64,000 nucleotides of DNA from Aporophyla lueneburgensis. Lineage: Eukaryota; Arthropoda; Insecta; Lepidoptera; Noctuidae. Position 1 is the first letter of the stretch. The number at the start of each line of letters is the position of its first letter. Below, in pieces: positions 42,268 through 53,617 of this stretch. The notes beneath the pieces are model-generated. The model saw nothing but the letters and a program-made list of their open reading frames with translations, was not told the origin of the DNA and did no database searches. The stretch spans positions 9,362,001 to 9,426,000 of the forward strand of contig OW028741.1 of the NCBI GenBank assembly GCA_932294355.1, read 5' to 3'. A program made the translations under genes and the position numbers.

Positions 42268-42728
42268 CTGAACTTGTCACCTCTGCGTCATATTTTTCGA
42301 CATTTTAACTAGTTATGACGTGCCTGCCTGGACATAAATTGCCATGGCTTGCCTGGAAGTTATTAATTAGATTTTGAACTCAAATAAGCCGAAGCAAGGT
42401 GGAGATTCACAGATGCTTCCGCCCTGGAATGTAAATATGGTGCTGCCCCACAAACAATGGGGCACTTAATATCGTATCCGGCGTGTCCTGTAGTCTGCAT
42501 GCTACAGAAATTGATGGACGCTACTGAAAGTGCCAAGCTTGTAGCTAAATTCGGGGCACAATGTATATAAATTGCCGCGATACGCTAAGACGAAGTAGTC
42601 GTAATAAAAGTTAAGGTACCTCTCTCTTGGCGATGGTATCAATGTAAGTGACTAATTGTAAGTAAATTCCGAGAATATCTTAAATAAACAATGTTTTGGA
42701 GGTTAATGGAAACTATATAGCAGAAAAC
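42268..42728. other. No gene seen
   Basis: Unclassified spacer between two R1 insertions. Confidence 0.5.
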
Positions 42729-42740
42729 ACTACACACGTC

Positions 42741-43730
42741 TTTTTTTTTCAGGATGGTAAATCATCAAATGACTTCTCCCGCTCTGGGCGGAGCGGGAGG
42801 ACGTGTCAGACTTTTACTGACTAAAACCCACCCGTGTTCCATCAGTTGCCCATGTGCCCGGGTGACGGTATCTCTTTCGAACAATCACGCGTCCCCGGCA
42901 GGCATCGGTCCTAGTAGACCCCTACACTGCTGCTGACATCTCTTTGAGGCGCGCGTGGAACACTACGCGCCGTCGACCCGAGCCTGGTCCTTACCGGGCG
43001 GCGAGCTACCCATTGCTCGCCGCCCGCAAGCACGCGCCTATGGTGGCCGGGAGTCCGCTATCGACTCCCGACGCCCGGGGCGTCTCCTCCTGCGGCGGCT
43101 AGGGACGTGAGGGCGCAGTGACTGCCACTCCCTCACGCGCCCCGCCTCCTCCTTCGCGAGCATTACTGCTTCGCAGAAGGAGGTGACGGCTTCCCATTCC
43201 CTCTTGCTCCGTACCATGGCTCGCACCAGTGCCGGACGCGAGAGGTTGCCGCCGCCGATCGCCTCCACGAGGACACGGCGGTGCTCCGCCCAGGCAGGGC
43301 ACACCTCCATCGTATGCTCCACCGTGTCCTCCAGATGATCCTCACAATGGAAACACCCGGGAGTATCCTCCCGCTTTATCCTGAACAGGAACCCACCGAA
43401 GCACCCATGCCCGGTGAGAACTTGCGTCAGGCGGAAGGTGAGGACGCCATGGCGCCTCTCTATCCACTCCTCAAAGAGGGGACTTACCGCCGCAATTGTG
43501 GCTTGCCCTGCGCTGGGTTGCGACAATCGTACCCACCATGTCGCCATGAGATCACACCGGAGCTCTGTCCGCCGAGCCGCGATTTGTCGCGGCAGCGGAG
43601 TTTCGCCCCGGCGTTTTGCCTCCTCGCGCCACTCCCACATGTACGCGAGGACCTTTGGCTCCAGATCCCATGGCGACACTCCGGCAAGGAGGCTCGCCGC
43701 CTCGCACGAAATCGTGCGGTATCCTCGGAT
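42741..43730 (-). mobile_element. R1-clade LINE, 5'-truncated, 12-bp target duplication
   Basis: 990-bp insertion with T-run tail (42741-42749). Target duplication ACTACACACGTC at 42729-42740 and 43731-43742. Young-looking: the retained ORF2 end is open. Confidence 0.93.
43038..43730 (-). pseudogene. R1-clade ORF2 C-terminal fragment, open frame
   Basis: About 230 codons from RGYRTISCEAASLL through CFHCEDHLEDTVEHTMEVC to the family stop, without nonsense codons. Has CGA (Arg) where the large copy has TGA at 2930. Truncated by incomplete reverse transcription, so not functional. Confidence 0.88.
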
Positions 43731-43742
43731 ACTACACACGTC

Positions 43743-44009
43743 TTACATATTCGAATACACTTCAATAGACAAACCAGAGATTGTATAAGACGTCATCTGT
43801 TTTTCTTTCTTAACAATTGATCCCGAAGAAGTACTTCATAGGACCCTAAATAATTATTATCATTTTGAAGTGCCAATTACTTACAGCAAGAGTACGTACT
43901 CCAGACTGGCAACACGATTATTATTTTTAATGATTATGTCAGTTTAACGAGACATTTTTCTAGAGTTATTAGTAACATTCTCGTTATTTTGTTGATTAAA
44001 TTTCCTACT
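43743..44009. other. No gene seen
   Basis: AT-rich spacer. Confidence 0.5.
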
Positions 44010-44516
44010 TAAGGTTGAACTTTTAATCCTATTCACTAACTTGATAGTTCAATGCAAAATAATGATACCATTCTAAAACTAATAGTGTCGGGGTAGTGAA
44101 CGATTTCGAATAAAGAATGAATGATAAAAATGGTTTAAATTAAATAAAACTTTAAAAAATAATTTTTAGGTGTGGATTATAAGAATAATTAATAATTTTT
44201 AATAACAGTTATTTCCTTTTTCATTTTCTTCTGATAGAAACAAAACTAAACATAAAAATCATGTCATTTTGCTTATTTCTTTACTATAGTCATTTTATTT
44301 CCTCTGACAGCCATAGACTATGTATATATCGATATAGTACACATCTTGTTTTAAGACAAGTTATTAAATTTAAATTACAAAGTTTGCATGTAAGTACATT
44401 ATTTCAAGTTCATTCAATTTCGTTCATTCTTGCACCACCTCACTATCTTTTTTTTGTCAAAACCTGGTATCCCTCCAATTGTCAAGTTAGTGAATAGGAT
44501 TAAAAGTCCAACCTTA
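44010..44516. mobile_element. MITE with ~35-bp terminal inverted repeats
   Basis: The left end TAAGGTTGAACTTTTAATCC...TATTCACTAACTTGA is matched by the right end read backwards with a single change (GGTTGGACTTTTAATCC). The interior is AT-rich and non-coding. About 507 bp; target duplication not certain. Confidence 0.82.
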
Positions 44517-45179
44517 GCTCTATTATGGCCCTATTCTGTGCATCAAGTATTCTTATTGTACATTTCCTTTTAATAATATATTATTAATAGAATAAGTGTG
44601 TCGTCTTAAGTGATAGCCACTGCACAGCAATGCAACACCATCAGACTTCTGAATGCCATATTGGTAAGGGTTGATTGCCCTGTTGTGAGCCATTGTAATA
44701 TCGTCCATGGATCGATGGAGGTGCTCCTTTTAATTTATTTTACGCGCTTTATATTAGCTTCACTTGTATGCTTTTATGTTTGTTTGTATCCGACTCCTTA
44801 TAGCGCGATTTTGACCCACTTTAATGACCAGATTTCATTTCAACTCTTTAGACTTATCGAGGACCGATCACAATACTTTAATTTCATAAAGGAGGTGGGT
44901 AAAGTTTAGAACATTTTTCTCCTATCATAGTCATGAAAATTCAAAGTATTTATTGACGTCATGTTATTGTGTTTATGTGAAATTTTGGTATCGACCTTTA
45001 CATCTTTTCTAAAACAGTAAGAAAAAAAAAATAGCAAGTCATATAAAAAAATAAAGTTTTGTTATTTTAAGCACTTTTTTTAACTTCCATTACAAAATAA
45101 ACTGTTAAACGCTTTATGCACCTGCTTTAAGCGATATTTATTTTTTATAGTAAAAATAATAATCCAAACGAACATTATA
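44517..45179. other. No gene seen
   Basis: AT-rich spacer; small frames only. Confidence 0.5.
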
Positions 45180-45345
45180 AGGGGAAGAGATTTGTTTTTT
45201 ACATTTTGAAGCTGAAACGATTGAACGGATTTCGATGAAATTTGGCACTTGGATAGTCCATGGCCTGGATTAAGACATAAAACTTTTTATCTAGATATTC
45301 TCAAGGTAGAGATGTGTGTGGGTGAAACCGCGGGACGCAGAAAGT
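45180..45345 (+). mobile_element. Helitron-like fragment
   Basis: GCTGAAACGATTGAACGGAT, TTCGATGAAATTTGGCACTT and GGTGAAACCGCGGGACGCAG resemble a Helitron-like subfamily body also seen at 48120. Ends missing. Confidence 0.45.
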
Positions 45346-45359
45346 AATCTATCTAAACT

Positions 45360-45762
45360 TCTAAACTAATACTATAAAGAGGAAAGATTAGCTTTTTTCT
45401 ATGTATGTTTGTAACGACTAGGCTCCCGAGACTACTGAACCGATTTAAATTCTTTCAGCAGTAGATAGCTGCAGTTCTACAAAATAACATAGGTTACAAT
45501 TTATTTTCAAAAAAAAAAAAAATGGGATCCGTAAGAAAACTGCAATATTATAAACCAAGGTAGAAAACCCAAAAACAGTTCGAACGTTCTCAATATAGTT
45601 ATACCGCGTCTCGGAATGTCTCTAAAATCACGCTTGGATCCGTAAAAGCCAAAAGAAAAAAATATGAATAGGAAGACATCGCACGGGCAGGCGAATCGAT
45701 GCGACGAGGAAGGTCGGGGAATCAAGAAAATCAACACGAACGAAGTCGCGAGCAGAAGCTAG
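45360..45762 (+). mobile_element. Helitron-like element, longer subfamily
   Basis: Starts TCTAAACTAATACTATAAAG, ends CGAAGTCGCGAGCAGAAGCTAG. Body has CTGAACCGATTTAAATTCTT and GGCGAATCGATGCGACG. About 403 bp, non-coding. Confidence 0.7.
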
Positions 45763-46052
45763 TATATCTATATATAAATACGTGAAGCAAAAAGTTTGTA
45801 CCCCTTTTAACAAAAATAAGGCAGACGGAGGAGTATGAATTTTGGCACTGTATAATTTAATATGGAGAATAAGTTCAGGAAGCCAGTTTTTTTTGGGATT
45901 ATATTATATTTTTATTCGAATTTCGATCAATCTGCGACCACTAGTAATAATAACTACATAAATAAGTAACCTCCCACAAAATGGACCGATGACCCGGTGA
46001 AGGCCGCAAGAATGCGTTGGATGCGAGAAGCACAGAACAGGGTGCTTACTCT

Positions 46053-46796
46053 TGGATAGAGAGGCGTCACGGCGTCCTCACCTTCCGCCTGACGCAGGTT
46101 CTCACCGGGCATGGGTGCTTCGGTGGGTTCCTGTTCAGGATAAAGCGGGAGGATACGTCCGGGTGTTTCCATTGCGAGGATCGTCTGGAGGACACGGTGG
46201 AGCATACGGTGGAGGTGTGCCCTGCCTGGGCGGGGCACCGCCGTGTCCTCGTGGAGGCGATCGGCGGCGGCGACCTCTCGCGTCCGGCCCTGGTGCGAGC
46301 CATGGTACGGAGCGAGAGGGAATGGGAAGCCGTCACCTCCTTCTGCGAAGCAGTAATGCTCGCGAAGGAGGAGGCGGGGCGCGTGAGGGAGTGGCAGTCT
46401 CTGCGCCCTCACGCCCCTAGCCGCCGCAGGAGGAGACGCCCCGGGCGTCGGGAGTCGATTGCGGACTCCCGGCCACCGTAGGCGCGAGCTTGCGGGTGGC
46501 GAGCAATGGGTAGCTCGCCGCCCGGTAAGGACCAGGCTCGGGTCGACGGCGCGCAGTGTTCCACGCGCGCCTCAAAGAGATGTCAGCAGCAGTGTAGGGG
46601 TCTACTAGGACCGATGCCTGCCGGGGTCGCGTGACTGTTCGAAAGAGATACCGTGACCCTGGCACATGGGCAACTGATGGAACACGGGTGGGTTTTAGTC
46701 AGTAAAAGTCTGACACGCCCTCCCGCTCCGCCCAGAGCGGGAGAAGTCATTTGATGATTTCCCATCCTGAAAAAAAAAAAAAAAAAAAAAAAAAAA
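46053..46796 (+). mobile_element. R1-clade LINE, 5'-truncated, with 25-base poly(A)
   Basis: Plus-strand copy with an A-run at 46772-46796 and target duplication GGGTGCTTACTCT (46040-46052 and 46797-46809). The ORF2 end is open to about 46481 (IERRHGVLTFRLTQVLTGHG, CFHCEDRLEDTVEHTVEVC). The long uninterrupted A-tail suggests it is among the youngest insertions here. Confidence 0.93.
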
Positions 46797-46797
46797 G

Positions 46798-46963
46798 GGT
46801 GCTTACTCTCGAATATAATTCCAATAGATCGACATTGGTCAAACGTCAGTTGATTGAGTTAAACGTCAGGGATTGGCTAGACTTAGTGAGTCCAGCCAAT
46901 CCCTGACGTATGACTGACAATTCCAATGTCGATCCATTGGAATTATATTCGAAAGTAAGCACC
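46798..46963. mobile_element. Palindromic MITE (~166 bp)
   Basis: GGTGCTTACTCTCGAATATA at the left and its near-complement ATATTCGAAAGTAAGCACC at the right form arms of about 80 bp (CCAATAGATCGACATTGG, AAACGTCAGGGATTGGCT). Almost the whole element is one hairpin. Its left terminus is duplicated at 46041-46052 by the R1 target duplication. Confidence 0.85.
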
Positions 46964-47048
46964 TAGGTCCAGGTGGCGGTGCTTGGGGGAGGCCTATGTC
47001 CAGCAGTGGACGTGTTTCGGCTGAAATTATGATGATGATGATGATGAT

Positions 47049-48074
47049 GAAATAAGTAACAAACAGACAAACAGACACACATTGAATTCGAGAATATGAT
47101 GAATTATTTATACAAAAAATAGCTAAACCAAATGTTATTTTTCAACTTCAAAATAAATTAAACTCCAATAGTAAACAATAAAGTTTTTAATCAAAACGTA
47201 TTTGTTATTAGGGTTTGATTATTTATTCAATTTATTCAGTCTAGTCAGTGTTGTTTCAGTTTCAATATTTCGTATGCAAACGATCCGTAGGTAGCGATAT
47301 CCGACATACTGCAGCGAAACCGTTTTATTAGTTTTTACTTTAGATATTGACGCGAGAAATTTACAAAGGAAAATATTGCACCTTTTGATGAAACTGAATT
47401 GTCTGTCGGAAAAATCGCCTGATTCGTTTTAAAATAGACTGTTGAAGGAATTTGTGTATTAATTGTGTTTTAATGTAACTTAAGAGGAAAAGGTAGACAG
47501 TGTAAGAACAAATTATGGAAAACAGTAGTATTAAGTGGGATTTAAGCTTATTTATCCATCCAGGATGATAGATCAATAAGTGGCTCTGTAGATACATCGC
47601 TTGCTCCTTTCGACAGCTCAAATTTTAAGTCTCTCGCAGACTGACGTAACGCGACAGCGAACCACAGCTCTTGTAGATCAATTTACATGAAGTTTTCATA
47701 TGATTTTTTCTATAGAGACCTGCGTCGCGCCTGATTACGGGAGCCGTTATTCGAAATGACCAATTTAGAAACAGTTCTTTCTAGCAAATCTGCAAAAGAA
47801 GCGATAATAGTCCTTACCTGAGGAAATTAACAGCATAATTGACTTTAGTTAATACGTTTTTTTAAATCAACTTCTTTTACAGAATCTATTTCGTTTTACG
47901 TATTTCCGATTACTTTAATGTCCCATTAAATAGTACGCATTTATTTTTACTACAGATTGTATTTTATTAGTACTTAAATGGGTATTTTAGTATCGAATTA
48001 CGTACCTCCATACTGCTATTTAACTTTGCAAGTCTATACATATTACATATGTCCATTATGTGAATTGAGTAGTA
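47049..48074. other. No gene seen
   Basis: About 1 kb, AT-rich; no recognisable element. Confidence 0.5.
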
Positions 48075-48250
48075 TCCTAACTAATGAAATGCGAAAGAGT
48101 TGTTTGTTCGCTTTCACACTAAAACAGCTGAACGGATTTGGATGAAATTTTGCACATGTGTAGACCATGACCCGGGTTCCGTCCGGTCCGGACCATGACA
48201 TCGGAAACTTTACATCCTAGATCGCAGAGAAAGTCGCAGACTTCAGCTAG
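48075..48250 (+). mobile_element. Helitron-like fragment
   Basis: TCCTAACTAATGAAATGCGA start, CAGCTGAACGGATTTGGATG body, GTCGCAGACTTCAGCTAG end. Degenerate. Confidence 0.5.
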
Positions 48251-49604
48251 TTATTAGAAATTTTAAACATATATTTTAGTGAATAATTTATTAATAACTA
48301 TTAGGATAAATATTATGAGAGTAAACTAAGATCCAATTAATTTAGATGAAGTTGTGCTGTACATATAACTATAAATAGTAGTACCGTCTAAACCGATAAA
48401 TTAATATCGTTAAGGCGACCCCAAAATCAGGGGTAACTAAGTGGTTCCCTAAGCGTCATCAACGAACAATAGCTTCTGTTGATATCTAATATCGGGGAGG
48501 ATACACAAACGCGATCGACGTCATCGCATCGATGTCATTCGGTCAAAGTTGTTTGTTTGGGGTAAAATAGCGTTCGGTGTTCCATGATGGAGAGTCGAAA
48601 AACACATAGAGCAGTGACCCTGCTTCTATCGATTTATTGGTGAATCGGGAACGCGACTGCCAAAATGGCGCTGTCGTAGCTAGTTTCCAAAACACGCTAA
48701 AATAAGACAAGGCTTTATTTTCATTTTTGCGGAAAAGAGTCGTTGCTGTGTTCCTTAATACGAAATTTGAATCCACTATTCTCTGAAAGAACCTAAGGTG
48801 ACTTATCTAACGTCCCATTTTTTTTCTATACAGATTTCAAGTTGTATGTCGGAAACAATTTGTAGAAACCGATAACTACGAAAATGATTATTAAGTATTT
48901 AAATTCTTACATACTTTTCAAATACATTAATTTATTTACCATACTGAAATCACCGAAAATAAAACCAAATGCAAGCTTAAACACAATATGGTATGAATGG
49001 ATGAAATGTCAAATTAATGTAGGCCGAAGGGATAGAGCTTAGGTCACGCCATCTACAATTAGTTCTGTCCGACCTTCCCCATTGGTTGATAATGAACCAC
49101 GGCTGAATGATTTAATTGGATAGTCAATGTCTCAGTACTTGTCAGATCAATCAATGAGTGATCTAGTCTACAAAAGATCGATTATTCCTTTATGATGATG
49201 ACTCATCGACTTGGTTTTATATCACAAATCCGTTCACATAGAAAGATGCGATTGATCGACGTCAAATCCGCTGATGTAGTAACGCCCTAAGTGTAACGTA
49301 ATAAAGATTGTAAGGAGGAATTATCTGGAGATTCATCGATTTTCCATGAGTACTTTCGACGTATTTCTAATCTACGAACGTTTCCGTAAACGAAAGTTCT
49401 TCGAACCAAGCTCAATTTACCGTCGGGTATTGGAACGCGAGATTGTAATAAAATATTTACTTTCATGAGAGTTTCTGGGAATAAGTGGAGAGAAATGTTC
49501 TTTATTTATCTTTACTAAAGAAATAGCTTATGTGGGATAGTGTATGGATGAGCACTTTTTGAATGGACCCCCAAGGCAGAAGCTAAGGTCGTGCTGTACA
49601 TAAC
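48251..49604. other. No gene seen
   Basis: 1.35 kb of unclassified DNA. GATCGACGTCA occurs at 48513 and 49254, possibly parts of one decayed repeat. Confidence 0.4.
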
Positions 49605-49805
49605 ATACATACAAAATCAGCCTATACCGTTCCAACTGCTGGGAGACAGGCCTCCGCTCGGTGAGAGTGTTTTCCTTCTCTGTTTTAAGAGCAATGATGA
49701 TGAAGTTATTTACACAAAGTAAACCACCCGCTTAATTGAGTTCGAACCCACAACTTCCAATTTGTAAGTCGGGGCCGATTCCACTGGCCCACCACTATGC
49801 TCATC
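49605..49805 (-). mobile_element. tRNA-derived SINE (family C), internally deleted
   Basis: Same family as 52675-52955: GTTCCAACTGCTGGGAGACA, GGCCTCCGCTCGGTGAGAG, TTACACAAAGTAAACCACCC, GAGTTCGAACCCACAAC. The minus-strand head with GGTTCGAACTC acts as B box. Confidence 0.7.
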
Positions 49806-50644
49806 TGCTCGTGCTTGGAATCTTTGGAAAATCAGGTCCTTTGATTTTGTGTGCAACCTCAAATTCACTGCACGAAATCACCAAACTGATACTTAAATGA
49901 TATCATTTATTTCTGTAAATTTAAAATAAACACATTGAAACGGAAATAACTTATATTTTAAAACTATGCGGTTAGTTGTTTCCTAACTGCCTTCTCTGAG
50001 AAAGTACGAAACAAACTCAGAGGCCTCTTTTGTCACCGTCTGTGATTATATTTGGTCCTCTCATTGCACTCACAACTATCAAAAGGATAACATGTTTGTT
50101 TTTAATCAAAAAATTCACTGATACAATCATCCTAGCTTAGTCAGCAAGTGTTAAAAAGTTGAAAGGCCGAACGTGCCATTGCATATCCATAAGTCTTAAC
50201 GATATTTTCATACGACCAATCACCTGAGAGGTAATATAAATTTTATAACAACCACAATGACGCTCGTTGGTATGAAATATTGCTGATATAAAAATGTAGC
50301 GTAAAGTGAAAACCTATTACTAAGCAGTTTCAAAAAAGGTGCATCTGTACGTGTCTATTTCTGTTTTTAACTCGTTAAAATTTAAATGGAGGTTGTTAAA
50401 ATTGTGTAGCATTATTGTAGCAACAGAAAGAATAATTAAACGTTTCATATTGTGCGTTCGTATAGGTAGGTACAACATCATCGTCTATTTAGCCGTTTGA
50501 AGTTCACAAAAGCCTCCAATAGAAGTTCACAAAAGCCTCCAATAGATTTCGCCAACGGTTTGTTCTGGGCCACTCTCAATCATTGTTCTTGTTTACATCA
50601 AGTATCGTGATTACGATTTTGGCCCCATGAAAAAAGTCTTTTCT
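49806..50644. other. No gene; one 23-bp tandem duplication
   Basis: GAAGTTCACAAAAGCCTCCA..ATA is repeated head to tail at 50499-50521 and 50522-50544. Otherwise AT-rich and featureless. Confidence 0.5.
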
Positions 50645-50892
50645 AACCGAATGCTGTATTTCTGTACCGTGTGGTGCCGGACGTAAAGAATAACACCACC
50701 CCATTTCTTCCCGTGGGTGTCGTAAAAGGCGACTAAGGGACTTACTAGAGAATGGGCAGCAGCGTTCTCTATGCATTTTACCACCATACTGCGATCGCCA
50801 ACCCGCCTGCCAAGCGTGGCGATTATGGCAAAGCCCCCCAAATTGGGGGAGGCCTAAGTCCAGCAGTGGACGTCTTACGGCTGTAATGATGA
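50645..50892 (+). mobile_element. SINE with RTE-like tail (family A), best copy
   Basis: CCCGTGGGTGTCGTAAAAGG, CGACTAAGGGACTTACTAGA, CGATCGCCAACCCGCCTGCC, GGGGGAGGCCTAAGTCCAGC, then AGTGGACGTCTTACGGCTG and ATGATGATGATGA. The last 45 bp match the RTE end at 46985-47048. Confidence 0.8.
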
Positions 50893-51135
50893 TGATGATG
50901 AACCGAATGCAGCTAAAAACCAGTAGTTTACATGGAGCGACGGCCTATTTTACCTCCACAACTCGGTCACTGGGTAACACGATAAGTTGTCAGATTTCCG
51001 GGCTTCTGACGACCGGCAATGACTTCCACAGTTCCACAAATGACAGCCGAGACCAACGGCAATTATTCGTGGTGCTTTCCGTGTCATGAAAAGGTCTTGG
51101 TCAGTAAAGAGGGAGCCACAGACGAATCCTGGCAT
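50893..51135 (-). mobile_element. 5S-derived SINE, head lost
   Basis: Body words of the family (ACCAGTAGTTTACATGGAGC, TACCTCCACAACTCGGTCAC, GGGCTTCTGACGACCGGCAA, AGACCAACGGCAATTATTCG) directly abut the GAT tail of the family A SINE. The 5S-like head is not recognisable. Confidence 0.6.
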
Positions 51136-51512
51136 ACGCAACTTCATCGTCATCATCAGCAGCCTATAAATGGACTGCGTTATGTAATAACGCATTAAGC
51201 GACGAAATCGAAAAAAAAAGAGTTATGAATGCAGATCGACTATAGGTATGATAAACTATGTATTCAGCTATTTTTGTGTTCAAAAATCACTCTTACGGCC
51301 TTATAATAAGGGGTTGAATCAAGCGACATTTCGAACTTTGCTAGTATTTGTTCACACATTCGTTTTGTATTGAAGAATTATGCGTCAAAGTTACAGTTAC
51401 AAACAGTTTTCAAATTGCATAAACGATTTAAACACGTCCACGATGAAGATAATTCAGTTTTGCCTTTTGATTTAACCGTTTTTAAACCGCAGCATTAAAT
51501 TAACTACCTAAA
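51136..51512. other. Upstream of the 233-codon ORF; no element seen
   Basis: AT-rich. No clear TATA box or splice acceptor that would extend the ORF: an in-frame TAA lies at 51501-51503. Confidence 0.45.
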
Positions 51513-52214
51513 ATGGTATTTAATTCGTTAATGCGTATCAACACACGTGCAATCTTTCATCCGTTCATGAATGAAATGCCAGTTTCTGGCAGCGTTTTTG
51601 CAGTACTAGAAGAAAATGACAACCTAGAAAAAATCACCCTGCGATTTATGGTCCCTGGGCTAGAAAATAATAGCGAGTTTAGTGATATCGAATCAGCGTT
51701 AAAAATCCATACTCGGTTTTACACTCCACAAGACTACATTGATGTGATGACCAGTTGTCGTAAGAGAAACAAGTTAATAGCTAATAAAATGGAAAGTTTA
51801 GACTTTGTCGCAGTTTCTAAAATGCTGAAGACAATAGTGAATAGACAAAAAGATGTAGAAGGAAATCCTATAAGCTGGTTGAAAACTAAAGAAATAAACA
51901 TTTTTAAGGATAGACCTGGTCGGATATTTCTTTCAAACTGTCATGGCGGTCAAACCTACGAAGGAGATCTTAATAAAAGACCAAAAAGAGGGGCAATAAA
52001 TAACCCATTGACATTATCAAGGCATTATGAGCAACTTTGGCCACAAGGAAAACCTATTTCTCAACCGAAGCTAGATGATATAAAATCCCTCCTTCATCTC
52101 ATACCATCTGATGCGAGAAAATATTACGAAAATTTAACTGGATCTCGTGATTTAGACGATGATGTTGAAGGTTTGGATGGATCCATTGATTTTGAAGTAG
52201 AAGATGAAGAATAA
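51513..52214 (+). CDS. Uncharacterised 233-residue protein, transposon-associated type
   Basis: Intact single-exon frame with typical non-repetitive composition. Residues about 90-170 (RFYTPQDYIDVMTSCRKRNK, DFVAVSKMLKTIVNRQKDVE, ISWLKTKEINIFKDRPGRIF) and 195-215 (PISQPKLDDIKSLLHLIPSD, ARKYYENL) resemble the C-terminal part of large insect proteins linked with DNA transposons (DUF7869-like in my recollection, not verified). The end is very acidic (DDDVEG...EVEDEE). A TAA lies 12 nt upstream of the ATG, so the start is real or an exon was lost. AATAAA signals lie 25-60 bp past the stop. It could be a fragment, a retrocopy or a small domesticated gene. Confidence 0.6.
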   Translation: MVFNSLMRINTRAIFHPFMNEMPVSGSVFAVLEENDNLEKITLRFMVPGLENNSEFSDIESALKIHTRFYTPQDYIDVMTSCRKRNKLIANKMESLDFVAVSKMLKTIVNRQKDVEGNPISWLKTKEINIFKDRPGRIFLSNCHGGQTYEGDLNKRPKRGAINNPLTLSRHYEQLWPQGKPISQPKLDDIKSLLHLIPSDARKYYENLTGSRDLDDDVEGLDGSIDFEVEDEE

Positions 52215-52236
52215 AAAATAATATGGTACAGTGTAT

Positions 52237-52270
52237 AGGTAATTAATAAAAGAAAAAAAAGGAATAAAAG
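52237..52270 (+). promoter_or_regulatory. Candidate polyadenylation signals after the 233-codon ORF
   Basis: AATAAA occurs near 52244 and again near 52263, just after the TAA at 52212-52214. The spacing is suitable for mRNA 3' end formation, but AT-rich context makes chance occurrence possible. Confidence 0.35.
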
Positions 52271-52674
52271 TATTAGTAAGATGTAGAAGTGTTACAACAT
52301 TTGTTTTGTTTAAGTAAATTTTATTAACATAACTGGATTTAATCTTATGTTCCAATTTATTTCACCCAAAAAAAATCGCAATAAAGTATCAAACGACAAT
52401 AATGCCGTATAGTACGTTATTGATAAATAAAATGGTCTGAATATGGCTTAAAACACATTAACAAATTAAGAGGAAAAATGGCTATAACTACAAGACTGTA
52501 TAGTTTAGCCTTATATTTTTTTAACTAATGTGAACTTATACATATTTTATATGTTCAGAATAAAAATTATACTCTTGACATATTAAATGTATGCACAGCG
52601 ACCATTTTAAGTTTGAAATTTTTGAAGCTCATTTTCTCAGGATTCGTTAAATGGCGCTTAATCGGTTCTTACAT
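52271..52674. other. No gene seen
   Basis: AT-rich spacer. Confidence 0.5.
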
Positions 52675-52955
52675 AACGCAGTCCAAATGTTCCCACTGCT
52701 GGGACACAGGCCTCCTCTCGGTGAGAGGGAGTGGGCCATAATTCACCACGCGGGCCCAGTGCAGGTTGATAGATGTCACATGTCTTCGAATTTTAGGTTC
52801 TAAGACATGCCGGTTTCCTCACGATGTTTTCCTTCACCGTTTTGAGAGCAGTGGTTATGAAATAAATTACACAAAGTAAAGCGCCTGCTTGGGTTCGAAC
52901 TCACGACCTACTATTCGTAAGTCGCAGCCGTTACCACTGGGCCACTACTGCTCTC
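52675..52955 (-). mobile_element. tRNA-derived SINE (family C)
   Basis: The minus-strand head GAGCAGTAGTGGCCCAGTGG contains TGGCCCAGTGG (A box) and, further on, GTGAGTTCGAACCCAAG (B box). The body has AAAGCGCCTGCTT, TTTTCCTTCACCGTTTTGAG, CGGTTTCCTCACGATG and CCACGCGGGCCCAGTGC. Near full length. Confidence 0.82.
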
Positions 52956-53266
52956 AGAAATTGACATACGCAACTTAAAACTGATTAATCGACCTTTGCA
53001 GCTATAATTATTTATCTATACCATAGTTTTAAATTTGACCACATCTTTCTGTTATACTGTGTAATCAATAGAAACTATGTTGCACTAAAGAAAGGTATTA
53101 CTTTAGATGCGTTACCAGCGCTCAATGTTGGCGAGATAAATTCAAGGTAATTGCCTGAAGTGTTGTTCGTCATGTCCCATCCATTAGTAGAATATGCAGC
53201 GGCGAATGACATAATTAAATATATGTTCACCTCTTTCGTTAGAAAGAGGTGTACTATATTTAGTTA
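52956..53266. other. No gene seen
   Basis: AT-rich spacer. TTCACCTCTTTC (53226-53237) and GAAAGAGGTG form a small inverted pair just before the Helitron-like copy. Confidence 0.45.
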
Positions 53267-53522
53267 TCTATACTAATATTATAAAGCTGAAGAGTTTGTT
53301 TGGTTGAACGCGCTAATCTCAGGAATTACTGGTCCGAATTGAAAAAATATTTTTGTGTTGAGTAGCCCAATCATTGAGGAAGGCTATAGACTATATAACA
53401 TCACGCTACAATGAAAAGGAGCGGAGCAGCAAACGAACAATGGACGAAAACTGGCAGGCAATTCGATGTGACGGGAAGGGGAGCGAAAATTTGACGCGGA
53501 TGAAGTCGCGAGCAGAAGCTAG
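53267..53522 (+). mobile_element. Short Helitron-like element (Lep1 type), best copy
   Basis: Starts TCTATACTAATATTATAAAG and ends GATGAAGTCGCGAGCAGAAG then CTAG (53519-53522), followed by T. Body AACGCGCTAATCTCAGGAAT, GGCAATTCGATGTGACGGGA. 256 bp, non-coding. Confidence 0.82.
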
Positions 53523-53617
53523 TGTCAGATATGTAAATAATAGGTCTTTACCTATGAAAATGCCATTTTGTATGAAAAAAATTTAACGATTTTTTTTTCA
53601 TGTATTTTTTATTTGTA

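Larger units (their letters stand above)
45975..47048 (+). mobile_element. RTE-clade LINE 3' end, interrupted by a MITE and an R1 copy
   Basis: The plus strand reads KWTDDPVKAARMRWMREAQN at 45977-46037. After the insertions it continues RSRWRCLGEAYVQQWTCFG and stops at 47022-47024, followed by (GAT)n at 47028-47048. This is the C-terminus and tail of an RTE-type reverse transcriptase. The MITE (46798-46963) split it first, and the R1 copy (46053-46796) then landed in the MITE end. Confidence 0.82.
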
